DNA of 16,856 nucleotides from Phenylobacterium sp. (GTDB taxonomy: Bacteria; Pseudomonadota; Alphaproteobacteria; Caulobacterales; Caulobacteraceae). Below are positions 1-6,935 of this stretch, in pieces; position 1 is the stretch's first letter; each line of letters starts with the position of its first letter. The stretch covers positions 1 to 16,856 of the forward strand of contig JAQGIX010000097.1 of the NCBI GenBank assembly GCA_028290925.1, in the 5' to 3' direction. The notes beneath the pieces were generated by a model. The model saw only the letters and a program-made list of their open reading frames with translations. It was not told the DNA's origin and made no database searches. The translations under genes and the position numbers were made by a program.

Positions 1-564
1 GAAGAAGCCCTCGGCCTGGTCGAAGGCCTTAAGGCGGTAGGCGGCGAGGCCGGCGATGAACCGCTCGCCGGCGGCGGGCGCAAGCTCCAGGGCGCGGCGC
101 AGGTCGCCGGCGTAGAAGGCCTCGCGGGCCTTCTGGGCGCGCTCGGAGACGGGCGGGCCGGCGGCGTGGGCGGGATCGGCGCCGATCAGCAGGGTGGGCT
201 GCGGCGGGTCGGCGGCCTCGGCCGGCTTGCGCTTCGAGGCGAGGGCGAAAATCCGGTCGGCGACCGGCAGGTCGCGGAACTTGGCCAGCCACTCCGACAG
301 CTCGTCGAAGGCCGCCTTGTGCGCCGTCGGGTGCATCAGCTGGCGGAACGAGAGGTAGCCCAGCAGCGAGCGGTCCGTGATCGCCGCGGCCTGCATCTGG
401 GCGTCGATGAAGTCGCCGCGATCGACGTCCTGGAAGGCCGCCACATAGCGATCGGCGTCGTCCGAGGTCATGGCGTGGGGGGTGTCGGCCTCGGCGTGAG
501 CGGCCATGGCGGCTGCGCAGACCAGGACCGCTGTCCCGACCTGCAGGCGCTTCTTCAGCGTCAT
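1..564 (-). CDS. Lytic murein transglycosylase-like protein, N-terminal part (runs off left edge)
   Basis: The first 188 codons of a minus-strand gene are visible, starting from ATG at 562-564; the rest lies left of the window. The product opens with a basic, hydrophobic leader (MTLKKRLQ then VGTAVLVCAAAMAAHA), a likely Sec signal peptide cleaved after AHA. The mature part is helical, with motifs I associate with the superhelical U/L domain of Slt-type soluble lytic transglycosylases of Caulobacterales: RYVAAFQDVDRGDF, LLGYLSFRQLMHPTAHK, LAKFRDLPVADRI, and later a TPR-like stretch (FYAGDLRRALEL, FIAGLAAYRLKAFDQAEGFF). Such enzymes cleave peptidoglycan in the periplasm, forming 1,6-anhydromuramyl ends. 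The catalytic lysozyme-like domain would be in the missing C-terminal half, so activity cannot be judged here. It lies 67 bp downstream of the uracil-DNA glycosylase gene on the same strand. A short inverted repeat, CGGACC/GGTCCG, sits in that gap at 583-600. Confidence 0.62.
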   Translation of the reverse strand, partial: MTLKKRLQVGTAVLVCAAAMAAHAEADTPHAMTSDDADRYVAAFQDVDRGDFIDAQMQAAAITDRSLLGYLSFRQLMHPTAHKAAFDELSEWLAKFRDLPVADRIFALASKRKPAEAADPPQPTLLIGADPAHAAGPPVSERAQKAREAFYAGDLRRALELAPAAGERFIAGLAAYRLKAFDQAEGFF

Positions 565-631
565 GCCGGCTCCCGCGTTCCCCGGACCCCGACCGGTCCG
601 CGGGCTACTCTCGAAGTCCCCGCCCTAAGGG

Positions 632-1459
632 CTAGCTTGGCCGCTCCGGACGATCAAGCCTCTCCGTGAGGGTCAGGAGGTCCGCCCACGCGCGCTTCTT
701 CGCCGCAGGCTGGCGCAGCAGGAAGGCCGGATGCAGGGTCGGAAGCGCCGGCAGCTCGAGCACTCCGTCGGCCGAGCGCCACTCGAACCAGCGGCCGCGC
801 ATGGAGAGGATGCCTTCCTCCCGCTTGAGCATCGCCTTGGCCGAGGCGCCGCCCACCAGCAGCAGGATCTTCGGCTGAACGAGCGCGATGGCCCGCTCGA
901 CGAAGGGGGCGCAGATCGCCTGCTCCATCGGGGTGGGCGTGCGGTTGCCGGGCGGACGCCAGAAGACGGTGTTGGTGATCAGCACCCGCTCGGCGAGGCC
1001 GGCGGCGGCCAGCATCTTGTCCAGCAGCTGTCCGGCCCGGCCGACGAACGGCAGGCCCTGGGCGTCCTCCTCGGCCCCGGGACCTTCGCCGATGATCATC
1101 ACCGGCGCGTCCTCGCGGCCGCGGTAGAAGACCGATTGGCGGGCCGCGCCCTCGAACTTGATCGGGCAGCCGTCGAAGGCGGCGATGGCGGCCTTCAGCG
1201 CCTCCAGGCTCCCGGCTTCGGCGGCGCGGCCTTGAGCCTCGGCGACGGCGGCGGAGATGTCCGGCTGGCTGGCGCGGACCGGAGCCGCGGCCTGGGGCGG
1301 AGCGGCGACCTTGCGGGGCGGGGCGGCCGGCGGGGCGATCTTGCCCGCCGCGATGCGGTCGATCGGCTCGTCCAGCAGCATGGCGTCGACGCCCGCCTCG
1401 GCCCAGAAGGCGAGCAGGCTCTCCGCGAGCTGGCGGTCGGTGGGTTCGGCGGCGGTCAT
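632..1459 (-). CDS. Uracil-DNA glycosylase, family 4-like, with an incomplete Fe-S cysteine set
   Basis: The 275-residue protein would remove uracil arising in DNA by cytosine deamination or misincorporation, the first step of base excision repair. Motif A, GEGPGAEEDAQGLPFVG, is at residues 124-140. TNTVFWRPPGNRTP follows at about 163-176, and motif C, HPAFLLR, is at 243-249. Residues 40-85 are an Ala/Pro-rich linker after a short N-terminal helix region; this extension is common in alphaproteobacterial members. Canonical family 4 enzymes hold a 4Fe-4S cluster with four cysteines. Here only C98 (in FDGCPIK) and C183 (in AICAPF) remain: the first position of the CxxC pair is F95, and the position before RPPGNR is W167. 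ATG 1457-1459 is chosen because translation is collinear with homologues from there. It may be cotranscribed with the upstream YCII gene, 47 bp away. Family is confident; cluster status is inferred. Confidence 0.9.
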   Translation of the reverse strand: MTAAEPTDRQLAESLLAFWAEAGVDAMLLDEPIDRIAAGKIAPPAAPPRKVAAPPQAAAPVRASQPDISAAVAEAQGRAAEAGSLEALKAAIAAFDGCPIKFEGAARQSVFYRGREDAPVMIIGEGPGAEEDAQGLPFVGRAGQLLDKMLAAAGLAERVLITNTVFWRPPGNRTPTPMEQAICAPFVERAIALVQPKILLLVGGASAKAMLKREEGILSMRGRWFEWRSADGVLELPALPTLHPAFLLRQPAAKKRAWADLLTLTERLDRPERPS

Positions 1460-1506
1460 GGGCGCCAGTCATCGCCCGTCCCGCCGCCTTTGTCAGCACC
1501 CGCCGG

Positions 1507-1845
1507 CTAGGGCGCGCCCGGGACCGGCAGGACGGGCATGATCTCCACGCCGTCGCCGGGGAAGATGGAGAAGTGGGGATGGCCTTTGAACATCTCGGCC
1601 GCGGCTTCATGCGACGGCGCTTCGAGGATCACGTAGCCGGCCAGGTTGTTGCTGATGTCCGCCACGCCGCCCGTGGAGACCTTCTTGGTCTTGCCCAGCG
1701 GGCCTCCGCTCTCGACAATGCTCGCGCCATGGTCGGCCATCCACTTCCCCCAGGCGGCCATGCCCGAGGCGATGGTCTGCTGGTCCATGTCCGGCGGCGG
1801 GCCGGCGCTCGGGGTTCCGGTGTAGACAGCCAAGAACTTCGCCAT
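1507..1845 (-). CDS. YCII-domain (YciI family) protein
   Basis: This 112-residue protein opens with MAKFLAVYTGTP and ends with HPHFSIFPGDGVEIMPV. Both are typical of the YCII/DGPF-related ferredoxin-like fold, with a central segment MADHGASIVESGGPLG and a helix starting SHEAAAEMFKGHP. Family members are small, cytoplasmic and mostly uncharacterised; some act as small-molecule enzymes or accessory domains of ECF sigma factor systems. No sigma factor gene adjoins it here. The start ATG (1843-1845) has a good Shine-Dalgarno sequence, GGAGAAG, a few bases upstream on the minus strand. The molecular function cannot be predicted from sequence. Confidence 0.8.
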   Translation of the reverse strand: MAKFLAVYTGTPSAGPPPDMDQQTIASGMAAWGKWMADHGASIVESGGPLGKTKKVSTGGVADISNNLAGYVILEAPSHEAAAEMFKGHPHFSIFPGDGVEIMPVLPVPGAP

Positions 1846-1934
1846 GATCTTCTCCCGATTGGTTTCCGCCCGTCGCGCCGCTCACAGACGGCGTCGCCTC
1901 CCAAGGACGAGGACGTGGCCGGACTTCCGACAAT

Positions 1935-2055
1935 CTAGGCCGCGACCGTGTCTGAAGGGCGACATCGATTGGGACGCAGAGCCCCGCGGGCGCAAGTCGT
2001 AGCACGCCTGGCGTCCGAGCTGGCGGTCGGTAGGATCGGCGGGGGGTCATCGAGG
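1935..2055 (-). pseudogene. Decayed C-terminal fragment of an HWE-type histidine kinase gene
   Basis: In one minus-strand frame this stretch encodes RQLGRQACYDLRPRG. That matches RQLGGEARYDWRPQG at the C-terminus of the intact HWE kinase in this window (gene ending at 4533). A frameshift just after the RPRG segment moves the match to another frame (GLCVPIDVALQ against GLRLELTAAV), and a TAG stop lies at the equivalent end (1935-1937). At DNA level, 1986-2026 and 4568-4608 agree at 33 of 41 positions by hand alignment without gaps. Upstream of RQLG the frame meets a TGA and needs extra bases to align, and similarity fades beyond about 2055, possibly continuing weakly to 2110. No PAS or dimerisation part is left. 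It is most simply the fossil of a paralogous kinase. It occupies most of the gap between the YCII gene and the SnoaL-like gene. Confidence 0.7.
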
Positions 2056-2177
2056 CGCCGGTGATCCAGGCGGGCCTGGCGGCGGCCGACCCGGACCTGG
2101 TGAGGCGCCTGACCGGCCGCGCGCAAGTCGCCGCTGGTCAAACAGAGGCGATATGCGACTGTCCGCGTCGGTGCGGC

Positions 2178-2200
2178 GCAAGCCGATTGGGGAGGCTTGC
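2178..2200 (+). promoter_or_regulatory. Hairpin containing the ribosome binding site of the SnoaL-like gene
   Basis: A perfect 7-bp inverted repeat, GCAAGCC (2178-2184) and GGCTTGC (2194-2200), encloses a 9-base loop. The Shine-Dalgarno run GGGGAGG (2189-2195) lies in the loop and first stem base pairs, and the start ATG follows at 2202. If it folds in the mRNA, the structure would partly mask ribosome access. Regulation by it is inference. Confidence 0.4.
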
Positions 2201-2201
2201 G

Positions 2202-2663
2202 ATGACCTCGGGGGTCCGGGCGCTGGGAATAGCCGCATTGGTCTGGAGCCTGGCCTTGGGCGCGTCGGCGGCGGACAGGCCGCAGGCCGCGGACTCGAAG
2301 GCCGTCGTCCTGGCCTTCTACCGCCTGGCGCTGCAGGACATGCGGCCGGCGGAGGCCTTCCAGCGCTACGGCGCGCCGGACTTCGTGGAGCACAGCCAGG
2401 ACAGCGCCGGGGGCGACACCAAGGCCACGGTCGTGTTCCTCCAGCAGTTGATCGCCCGCTCGCCGCATCCGAAGTGGGAGGTGATCCGGGCGGTGGCCGA
2501 GGGGGACCTGGTCTTCCTTCACGTCCGCTACCTGGCCGCGCCCGGCGCGCCGGAGATCGCGGTCGCCGAGGTGTTCCGCGTCAAGGACGGGAAGCTCGCC
2601 GAGCATTGGGACGTGATCAGCGGACCGCCCGACAAGGTCACGAATCCGAACTCCAGATTCTAG
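2202..2663 (+). CDS. Exported SnoaL-like / NTF2-fold protein
   Basis: The 153-residue product begins with a clear signal peptide (MTSGVRALGIAALVWSLALGASA, probable cleavage after ASA). It continues as a cone-shaped NTF2-like domain: VVLAFYRLALQDMRPAEAF, then YGAPDFVEHSQDSAGGD, then GDLVFLHVRYLAAP, and finally VFRVKDGKLAEHWDVIS. The order FxxHS...HVRY...EVFRVxDGKLxEHWDV is that of the predicted SnoaL-like aldol-condensation family (COG4922 type). No substrate is known for this group, so the reaction is not assigned. The ATG at 2202 is preferred over an upstream in-frame start at 2061 because it has GGGGAGG seven bases upstream and begins exactly at the signal peptide; the upstream extension would overlap the kinase fossil. 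It may form a module with the two downstream plus-strand genes, although 111 bp and an inverted repeat intervene. Confidence 0.8.
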   Translation: MTSGVRALGIAALVWSLALGASAADRPQAADSKAVVLAFYRLALQDMRPAEAFQRYGAPDFVEHSQDSAGGDTKATVVFLQQLIARSPHPKWEVIRAVAEGDLVFLHVRYLAAPGAPEIAVAEVFRVKDGKLAEHWDVISGPPDKVTNPNSRF

Positions 2664-2690
2664 GCGCGGCGCGAGCCGACAGAGCGCCGC

Positions 2691-2721
2691 CCGGGCCGTG
2701 ATCACATTCGGTCCGGCCCGG
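2691..2721 (+). terminator. Inverted repeat after the SnoaL-like gene, possible weak terminator
   Basis: CCGGGCCG (2691-2698) and CGGCCCGG (2714-2721) form a perfect 8-bp stem around a 15-base loop, 28 bases after the stop codon. No U-run follows, so it may be a processing or attenuation hairpin rather than an intrinsic terminator. Confidence 0.3.
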
Positions 2722-2774
2722 AACAATCGCGGCGGCCCTCGGCTTCTCGGGGAAATCCTCAAGAGGAGCTGCGC

Positions 2775-3344
2775 ATGACCCCCGCCGATGCGGCGCTGGC
2801 CCGGCCGAACGGTCGCGCCGAAGATTTCTCGAACGTGCTGTCCAGGGTTCGCGAGAAGGTTTCCTGGCCGCCCGCCAGGCGGCTCGAGAGCCTGGCCCGC
2901 GGGCCGCGCCTGTCGGTGGGGCCGTCGGACAAGAAGATGAACCTGGCGACCGACCGGGTGCGCGCCGCACCCGCGATCAGCCCGACGCTCTCCATTAACC
3001 TCGGCATGACCGCGATCGGCCTGGGGCTTTGGGGCACGCTCTTCCCCCGGCATGTGGCACGGACGCTGGGTATCGATGCGCCGGCCCCGGTGGTGCGGGG
3101 CGTGTTCGGCCTGCGCGAGCTGTGGACCGGCTTCGCCCTCGCCGGCGACCCGACCAAGTCGGGGATGCTCTGGGCGCGGGTGGCGGGCGACGTTTTCGAC
3201 ATCGCGGTCCTGAAGAGCCTCGACAACCGGAAGAACCCGCAGCGGGGCGCGGCGCGGGCCGTGCTGGGCTTCGTGCTGGCGGCCACGGCGCTCGACGTCT
3301 TCACGGCGGTGCGGATGAGCAACGTCAAGCGCAACTGCGAGTAG
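2775..3344 (+). CDS. Small membrane protein with a DUF4267-like domain
   Basis: The 189-residue protein has a hydrophilic, basic N-terminal third (about residues 1-68), then several hydrophobic helices: SINLGMTAIGLGLWGTLFP, GLRELWTGFALA, and a last one around AVLGFVLAATALDVFTAV. The pattern of R-G-V-F-G-L-R-E-L followed by W-A-R-V-A-G-D is the signature I associate with DUF4267-like membrane domains, which also occur at the N-terminus of some cyclase/dehydrase (SRPBCC) proteins next to zinc alcohol dehydrogenases. Function is unknown. The start is supported by GAGGAG five bases before ATG 2775; a second ATG at 2938 (residue 55) would still retain all membrane segments. It ends 12 bases before the alcohol dehydrogenase, so the two are almost certainly cotranscribed. 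Confidence 0.65.
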   Translation: MTPADAALARPNGRAEDFSNVLSRVREKVSWPPARRLESLARGPRLSVGPSDKKMNLATDRVRAAPAISPTLSINLGMTAIGLGLWGTLFPRHVARTLGIDAPAPVVRGVFGLRELWTGFALAGDPTKSGMLWARVAGDVFDIAVLKSLDNRKNPQRGAARAVLGFVLAATALDVFTAVRMSNVKRNCE

Positions 3345-3356
3345 GGAGATCAGGCG

Positions 3357-4532
3357 ATGAAAGCGATCTGCTGGCAGGGCAAGAAGGACATCCGCTGTGA
3401 GGAGGTTCCGGACCCCAGGATCGAGGATCCGAAGGACGCCGTCATCCGCGTCACCTCCACCTGCATATGCGGCTCGGACCTGCACCTGATGAACGGCTTC
3501 GTGCCGACCATGATGCTGGGCGACGTGATGGGCCACGAGCCGATGGGCGAGGTGGTGGAGGTGGGGACCGAGGCCAAGGCCAAGGGCCTGAAGGTGGGAG
3601 ACCGGGTGGTGGTCCCGTTCCAGATGGTCTGCGGCGAGTGCGAGCAGTGCCAGAAGCACAACTTCTCGCTCTGCCAGAGGACCAACCGCAACGCCGACCT
3701 CGCCAAGGCCTTCTTCGGCGACACCCCGGCGGGGCTGTTCGGCTAGTCCCTCATCACCGGCGGCTACGCGGGCGGGCAGGCCGAGTACCTGCGGGTTCCG
3801 TTCGCCGCCACGACCGTGATCAAGATCCCGAAGACCGGCGAGGACGAGAAGTACCTGTTCCTCTCCGACATCCTGCCGACCGGCTGGCAGGCGGCTGTCC
3901 AGGCCGACATCCAGCCGGAGGACACGGTGGCGATCTGGGGCTGCGGGCCGGTGGCGCAGTTCACGATCATGTCGGCCCGCCTGCTGGGCGCGCGGCGGGT
4001 GATCGCCATCGACGACGTGCCCGAACGGCTGGAGATGGCCCGCGAGCAGGGCGCCGAGACGCTCGACCGCACGGGGATCAACGTCATCCAGACGCTGAAG
4101 GAGATGACCGACGGCCACGGGCCGGCGAAGGTCATCGACGCGGTGGGCATCGAGGCCCACGGCCCCACCAAGGTGCTGGAGCTGATCGATCGGGTGCAGA
4201 CCGCGCTGAAGCTGGAGACGGAAAGGCCGGTCGCGCTGCGCGAGGCCATCATGGCCTGCAAGGCCGGCGGCACGGTCTCCATTCCCGGCGTCTACGGCGG
4301 CCTGAGCAACGCCATCCCCATGGGCGCCTTGATGAACAAGGGCCTGACCATCAAGACCGGCCAGACCCATGTGAAGCGCTGGGCCGACGACCTGCTGCGC
4401 CGGATCGACGAGGGCGAGATCGACCCGACCTTCGTGATCACCCACACCGTTCCACTGGGCCGGGCGCCGGAGATGTACCGGACCTTCCGCGACAAGCAGG
4501 ACGGTTGCATCAAGGTGGTGCTGAAGCCGTAG
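3357..4532 (+). pseudogene. Zinc-dependent alcohol dehydrogenase interrupted by one in-frame amber codon
   Basis: Read through, this is a full-length (about 391-residue) medium-chain dehydrogenase that would oxidise alcohols or aldehydes with NAD(P). The catalytic zinc ligands are present as C38 (in CICGSD), H60 and E61 (in GHEPMG). Structural zinc cysteines are C92, C95, C98 and C106. The Rossmann motif is GCGPVAQF, with an acidic residue later in VIAIDD. A single TAG at 3744-3746 (codon 130) splits it after PAGLFG. In this family the position is normally tyrosine (GLFGYSH...GGYAGGQAEY), and the same frame resumes at once with SLITGGYAGGQAEYLRVP. One substitution from TAC or TAT explains it. 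The first piece has the zinc sites only; the rest, possibly restarted at GTG 3816, has the nucleotide-binding domain. Outside the amber codon no decay is seen. It could be a recent pseudogene, a sequencing error or, less likely, readthrough. Confidence 0.85.
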
Positions 4533-5561
4533 CTAGACCGCGGCGGTGAGCTCGAGGCGCAGGCCCTGCGGGCGCCAGTCGTAACGCGCCTCGCCGCCCA
4601 ACTGGCGGGCCAGCCGGCGGATCAGGCGCGAGCCGAAGCCGTTGCGGCTCGGCGCGGCGGCGGCCGGGCCGCCTTCCTCGCGCCAGGTGAGGGTGAGCCG
4701 CCCGGGCTCCGTCTCGCCCCAGCCGACCGTCACCACGCCCTGCGGCGAACTCAGCGCCCCGTACTTGGCGGCGTTGGTGGCCAGCTCGTGCAGGATCATG
4801 CTCATGGCCTCCACGTGCTGGGCCTTGAGCAGGGCGTGCGGCCCGTCGATGCGGGTAGCGCCGGGAAAGGCCAGGGCGGCCAGCTCCGCCTCCACCACGT
4901 CGCGCAGGGCCGCACCCTCCCACTTGCGGCGGGCGAGCGAGGTCTGGGCGCGGGACAGCGCCTCGACCCGGCCCTGGACCACGGACTTGAAGGCGGCCGG
5001 GGTGGCGGCCTCGGTCAGCCGGACGATCGACTGGACGACGGTGAGCGCGTTGCGGGCGCGGTGGTCCACCTCGCGCATCAGAAGGTTACGCGCCTCGTTC
5101 GCCCGGCGCTCGCTGACCTCGGCGGTGACGTCGCGCACCGTGGAGAGGATGTAGCTGATGCGGCCGTCGTCGCCGACCATCGGGGTCTGGGTGGCGCCCC
5201 AGTAGCGCTCCTCCGGTTGGCCGTCGGGGCCGACCACCGCATAGGGCTGCACCGGCATCTCGGCGGGGCGGCCGGTGGCCAGCGCGCGCTCCAGCGACTG
5301 GCGGATAGTGTCCATGAAGGCCGCGGTCACCGGGTCCGGCGGATCGGGGAACACCTCGAACAGGCCATGGCCGGTGAGCCCCTCGCGGGTCGTGCGGAAG
5401 ACGCCGGCGTGGGCCTGGTTCACCGCCACCATGGTGAAGCGCGGCGCATCGGCGGCGATCAGCAGCATGGGGTTGGGCGAGGCCTCGAAGACCGCGTCGA
5501 AGTCGGGCCGGACAGCCGCCGCCGCCAGGCCGCGCGTCCGCAGGTCCGCCGTTTCGCTCAC
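4533..5561 (-). CDS. PAS domain HWE-type sensor histidine kinase
   Basis: A predicted cytoplasmic two-component sensor of 342 residues without membrane segments. A PAS domain spans roughly residues 19-148 (FEASPNPMLLIAADAPRFTM through YILSTVRDVTAE), so it probably senses a soluble or cofactor-linked signal. The dimerisation/phosphoacceptor box is REVDHRARNALTVVQS with H167 as the phosphorylated histidine. The ATPase part shows HELATNAAKYGALS (H258, N263) and TWREEGG (W293, E295), the H and WxE residues that define HWE kinases, common in alphaproteobacteria in light and general stress signalling. GTG at 5559-5561 is chosen because GGAGG lies a few bases upstream and the sequence before it is low-complexity; the frame stays open to 5825. 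No response regulator is adjacent. Its stop codon abuts that of the dehydrogenase with no spacer (TAGCTA at 4530-4535). Confidence 0.9.
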   Translation of the reverse strand: MSETADLRTRGLAAAAVRPDFDAVFEASPNPMLLIAADAPRFTMVAVNQAHAGVFRTTREGLTGHGLFEVFPDPPDPVTAAFMDTIRQSLERALATGRPAEMPVQPYAVVGPDGQPEERYWGATQTPMVGDDGRISYILSTVRDVTAEVSERRANEARNLLMREVDHRARNALTVVQSIVRLTEAATPAAFKSVVQGRVEALSRAQTSLARRKWEGAALRDVVEAELAALAFPGATRIDGPHALLKAQHVEAMSMILHELATNAAKYGALSSPQGVVTVGWGETEPGRLTLTWREEGGPAAAAPSRNGFGSRLIRRLARQLGGEARYDWRPQGLRLELTAAV

Positions 5562-5632
5562 GTCGCCTCCGTGCCCCCCGCCCCTTGTAGAGCTGCGTTC
5601 GGGAAGTTCAACGCGCGAGCTTGGCGGTTCGA

Positions 5633-6865
5633 TCAGGAATAGCGGGCTTCGGCCGGCGCGGCCGGCGCCTGCCGCACCGCCGCCAGGGCCCAGGCGAGGT
5701 CGTCGAGATACTGGCCGGCCACCTCGGCGTGGATCGGCGAGAGCATCAGGTGCAGGCTCTTCGGCTCGGTGGTGACGCTGGTGAACCAGCCGCGCTCGCG
5801 CAGCTTCGCCCAGAGCGCCAGGCAATCGACGTCGTCGCGGGTGAAGGCCATCAGGCCGAGTTGCGGGCGGCCGAGCACGGTGAAGCCCAACGCCTCGACG
5901 CCCGCCTGGATGGTCTCGCGGGCGGCTGTCACCTGGCCCTGCTTCTCGCGGTAGCCCGCGACGCCCAGCACGTTCATCACCGCCCAGGCCGCGGCGATGG
6001 CGCCGCCGGGCCGCGTACCGGCCAGGGTGGGGGTGACCATCCGGCCGCCCGGCCAGTCCTTGAAGTCGAAGACCATGAAAGCCTGCAGCCCGGCGGATCG
6101 GAAGAAGACGGTCGAGGCGCCCTTGGCCGCGTAGCCGTACCTGTGCAGGTCGGCCGACATCGAGCGCACCCCCGGCAATTCAAAATCGAAGGGGGCGATG
6201 TCGGCGCCGTTCATCCGCACGAAGGGGGCCAGGTAGCCGCCGACGCAGGCGTCGACGTGCAGCCACAGGTCGCGCCGCTGCGCCAGTTCGGAGAGCGCCG
6301 CGATCGGGTCGATCAGGCCGTAGGGGAAGTTGGGCGCCGAGCCCACGATCATCACGGTGGCGGCGTCGGCCGCCGCGGCCATGGCGACCGGATCGGCCAG
6401 GTAATCCTTGAGCGGCGTGCGCCGGACCTCGATCTCCATCAGGGCGGCGGCCTTGTCGAAGGCGGGATGGGCCGAGCGGGGGATCACGATGTTCGCCGGC
6501 CCGGCCACGCCCCTCACCTTGCGGGCGAAGTCGCGGGCCGCCTTCAGGGCCATGGTGATGGAATCCGTGCCGCCGGAGGTGATGGCGCCGGAGGCGTCGT
6601 CTGGGGCATGGAGCAGGGAGAGGCCGAAGCCCACGACCTCGTCCTCCATCCGCTTCAGGCTGGGGAAGGCGGCCGGGCCCAGGCCGTTCTCCGACTGGAA
6701 GAGGGCGTAGGCCTCCTTCTGGACCCGCTCGATCTCCGGGCCGGCGTTGAACACATAGACGGCGGTCTTGCCCTCGCGCCAGCGGACGTCGCCGGTCGCG
6801 TAGGCCGCCATGCGGGCCTTGACCTCGGCCCAGTCGGCGCGGGTTTCGGGCAGGGAAGGGCGCAT
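5633..6865 (-). CDS. Sphingosine-1-phosphate lyase-like PLP enzyme lacking the usual catalytic lysine
   Basis: The 410-residue protein has the fold-type I group II decarboxylase layout: ENGLGPAAFPSL (59-70), TSGGTDSITMALKAAR (96-111), the PLP-ring aspartate D205 in LHVDACVGGY, and the Schiff-base region SADLHRYGYAAKGAS (237-251). The closest named relatives are sphingosine-1-phosphate lyases and bacterial aldehyde-forming homologues, which split phosphorylated long-chain bases; a glutamate-decarboxylase-like role is the alternative. In those families the lysine directly after His in HK-Y-G-Y binds PLP. Here that codon (6140-6142) is AGG, Arg242, whereas K248 six residues on is kept. Activity is therefore doubtful. 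ATG 6863-6865 has GAGG nine bases upstream; an in-frame ATG 15 codons further upstream lacks a comparable site. It is divergent from the RTX gene. Family is confident, substrate is not. Confidence 0.8.
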   Translation of the reverse strand: MRPSLPETRADWAEVKARMAAYATGDVRWREGKTAVYVFNAGPEIERVQKEAYALFQSENGLGPAAFPSLKRMEDEVVGFGLSLLHAPDDASGAITSGGTDSITMALKAARDFARKVRGVAGPANIVIPRSAHPAFDKAAALMEIEVRRTPLKDYLADPVAMAAAADAATVMIVGSAPNFPYGLIDPIAALSELAQRRDLWLHVDACVGGYLAPFVRMNGADIAPFDFELPGVRSMSADLHRYGYAAKGASTVFFRSAGLQAFMVFDFKDWPGGRMVTPTLAGTRPGGAIAAAWAVMNVLGVAGYREKQGQVTAARETIQAGVEALGFTVLGRPQLGLMAFTRDDVDCLALWAKLRERGWFTSVTTEPKSLHLMLSPIHAEVAGQYLDDLAWALAAVRQAPAAPAEARYS

Positions 6866-6935
6866 GGACGGGATCCTCGGGGGCGGGGTGGGCGGCCACC
6901 CTAGCATGGCGGTTTCCGACGGCTCCGCGGATGAA

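Noticed and set aside
1935..4445. Very long minus-strand open frame (over 800 codons) opposite the SnoaL, DUF4267-like and dehydrogenase genes
   Set aside because: It is a shadow frame of GC-rich coding DNA: Arg/His/Gln-rich, no domain, and opposite clear family matches. Its end crosses the kinase fossil.
3816..4532. C-terminal dehydrogenase fragment as an independent gene from GTG 3816
   Set aside because: No Shine-Dalgarno sequence stands out, and the fragment begins inside a domain, continuing the same frame as the upstream piece.
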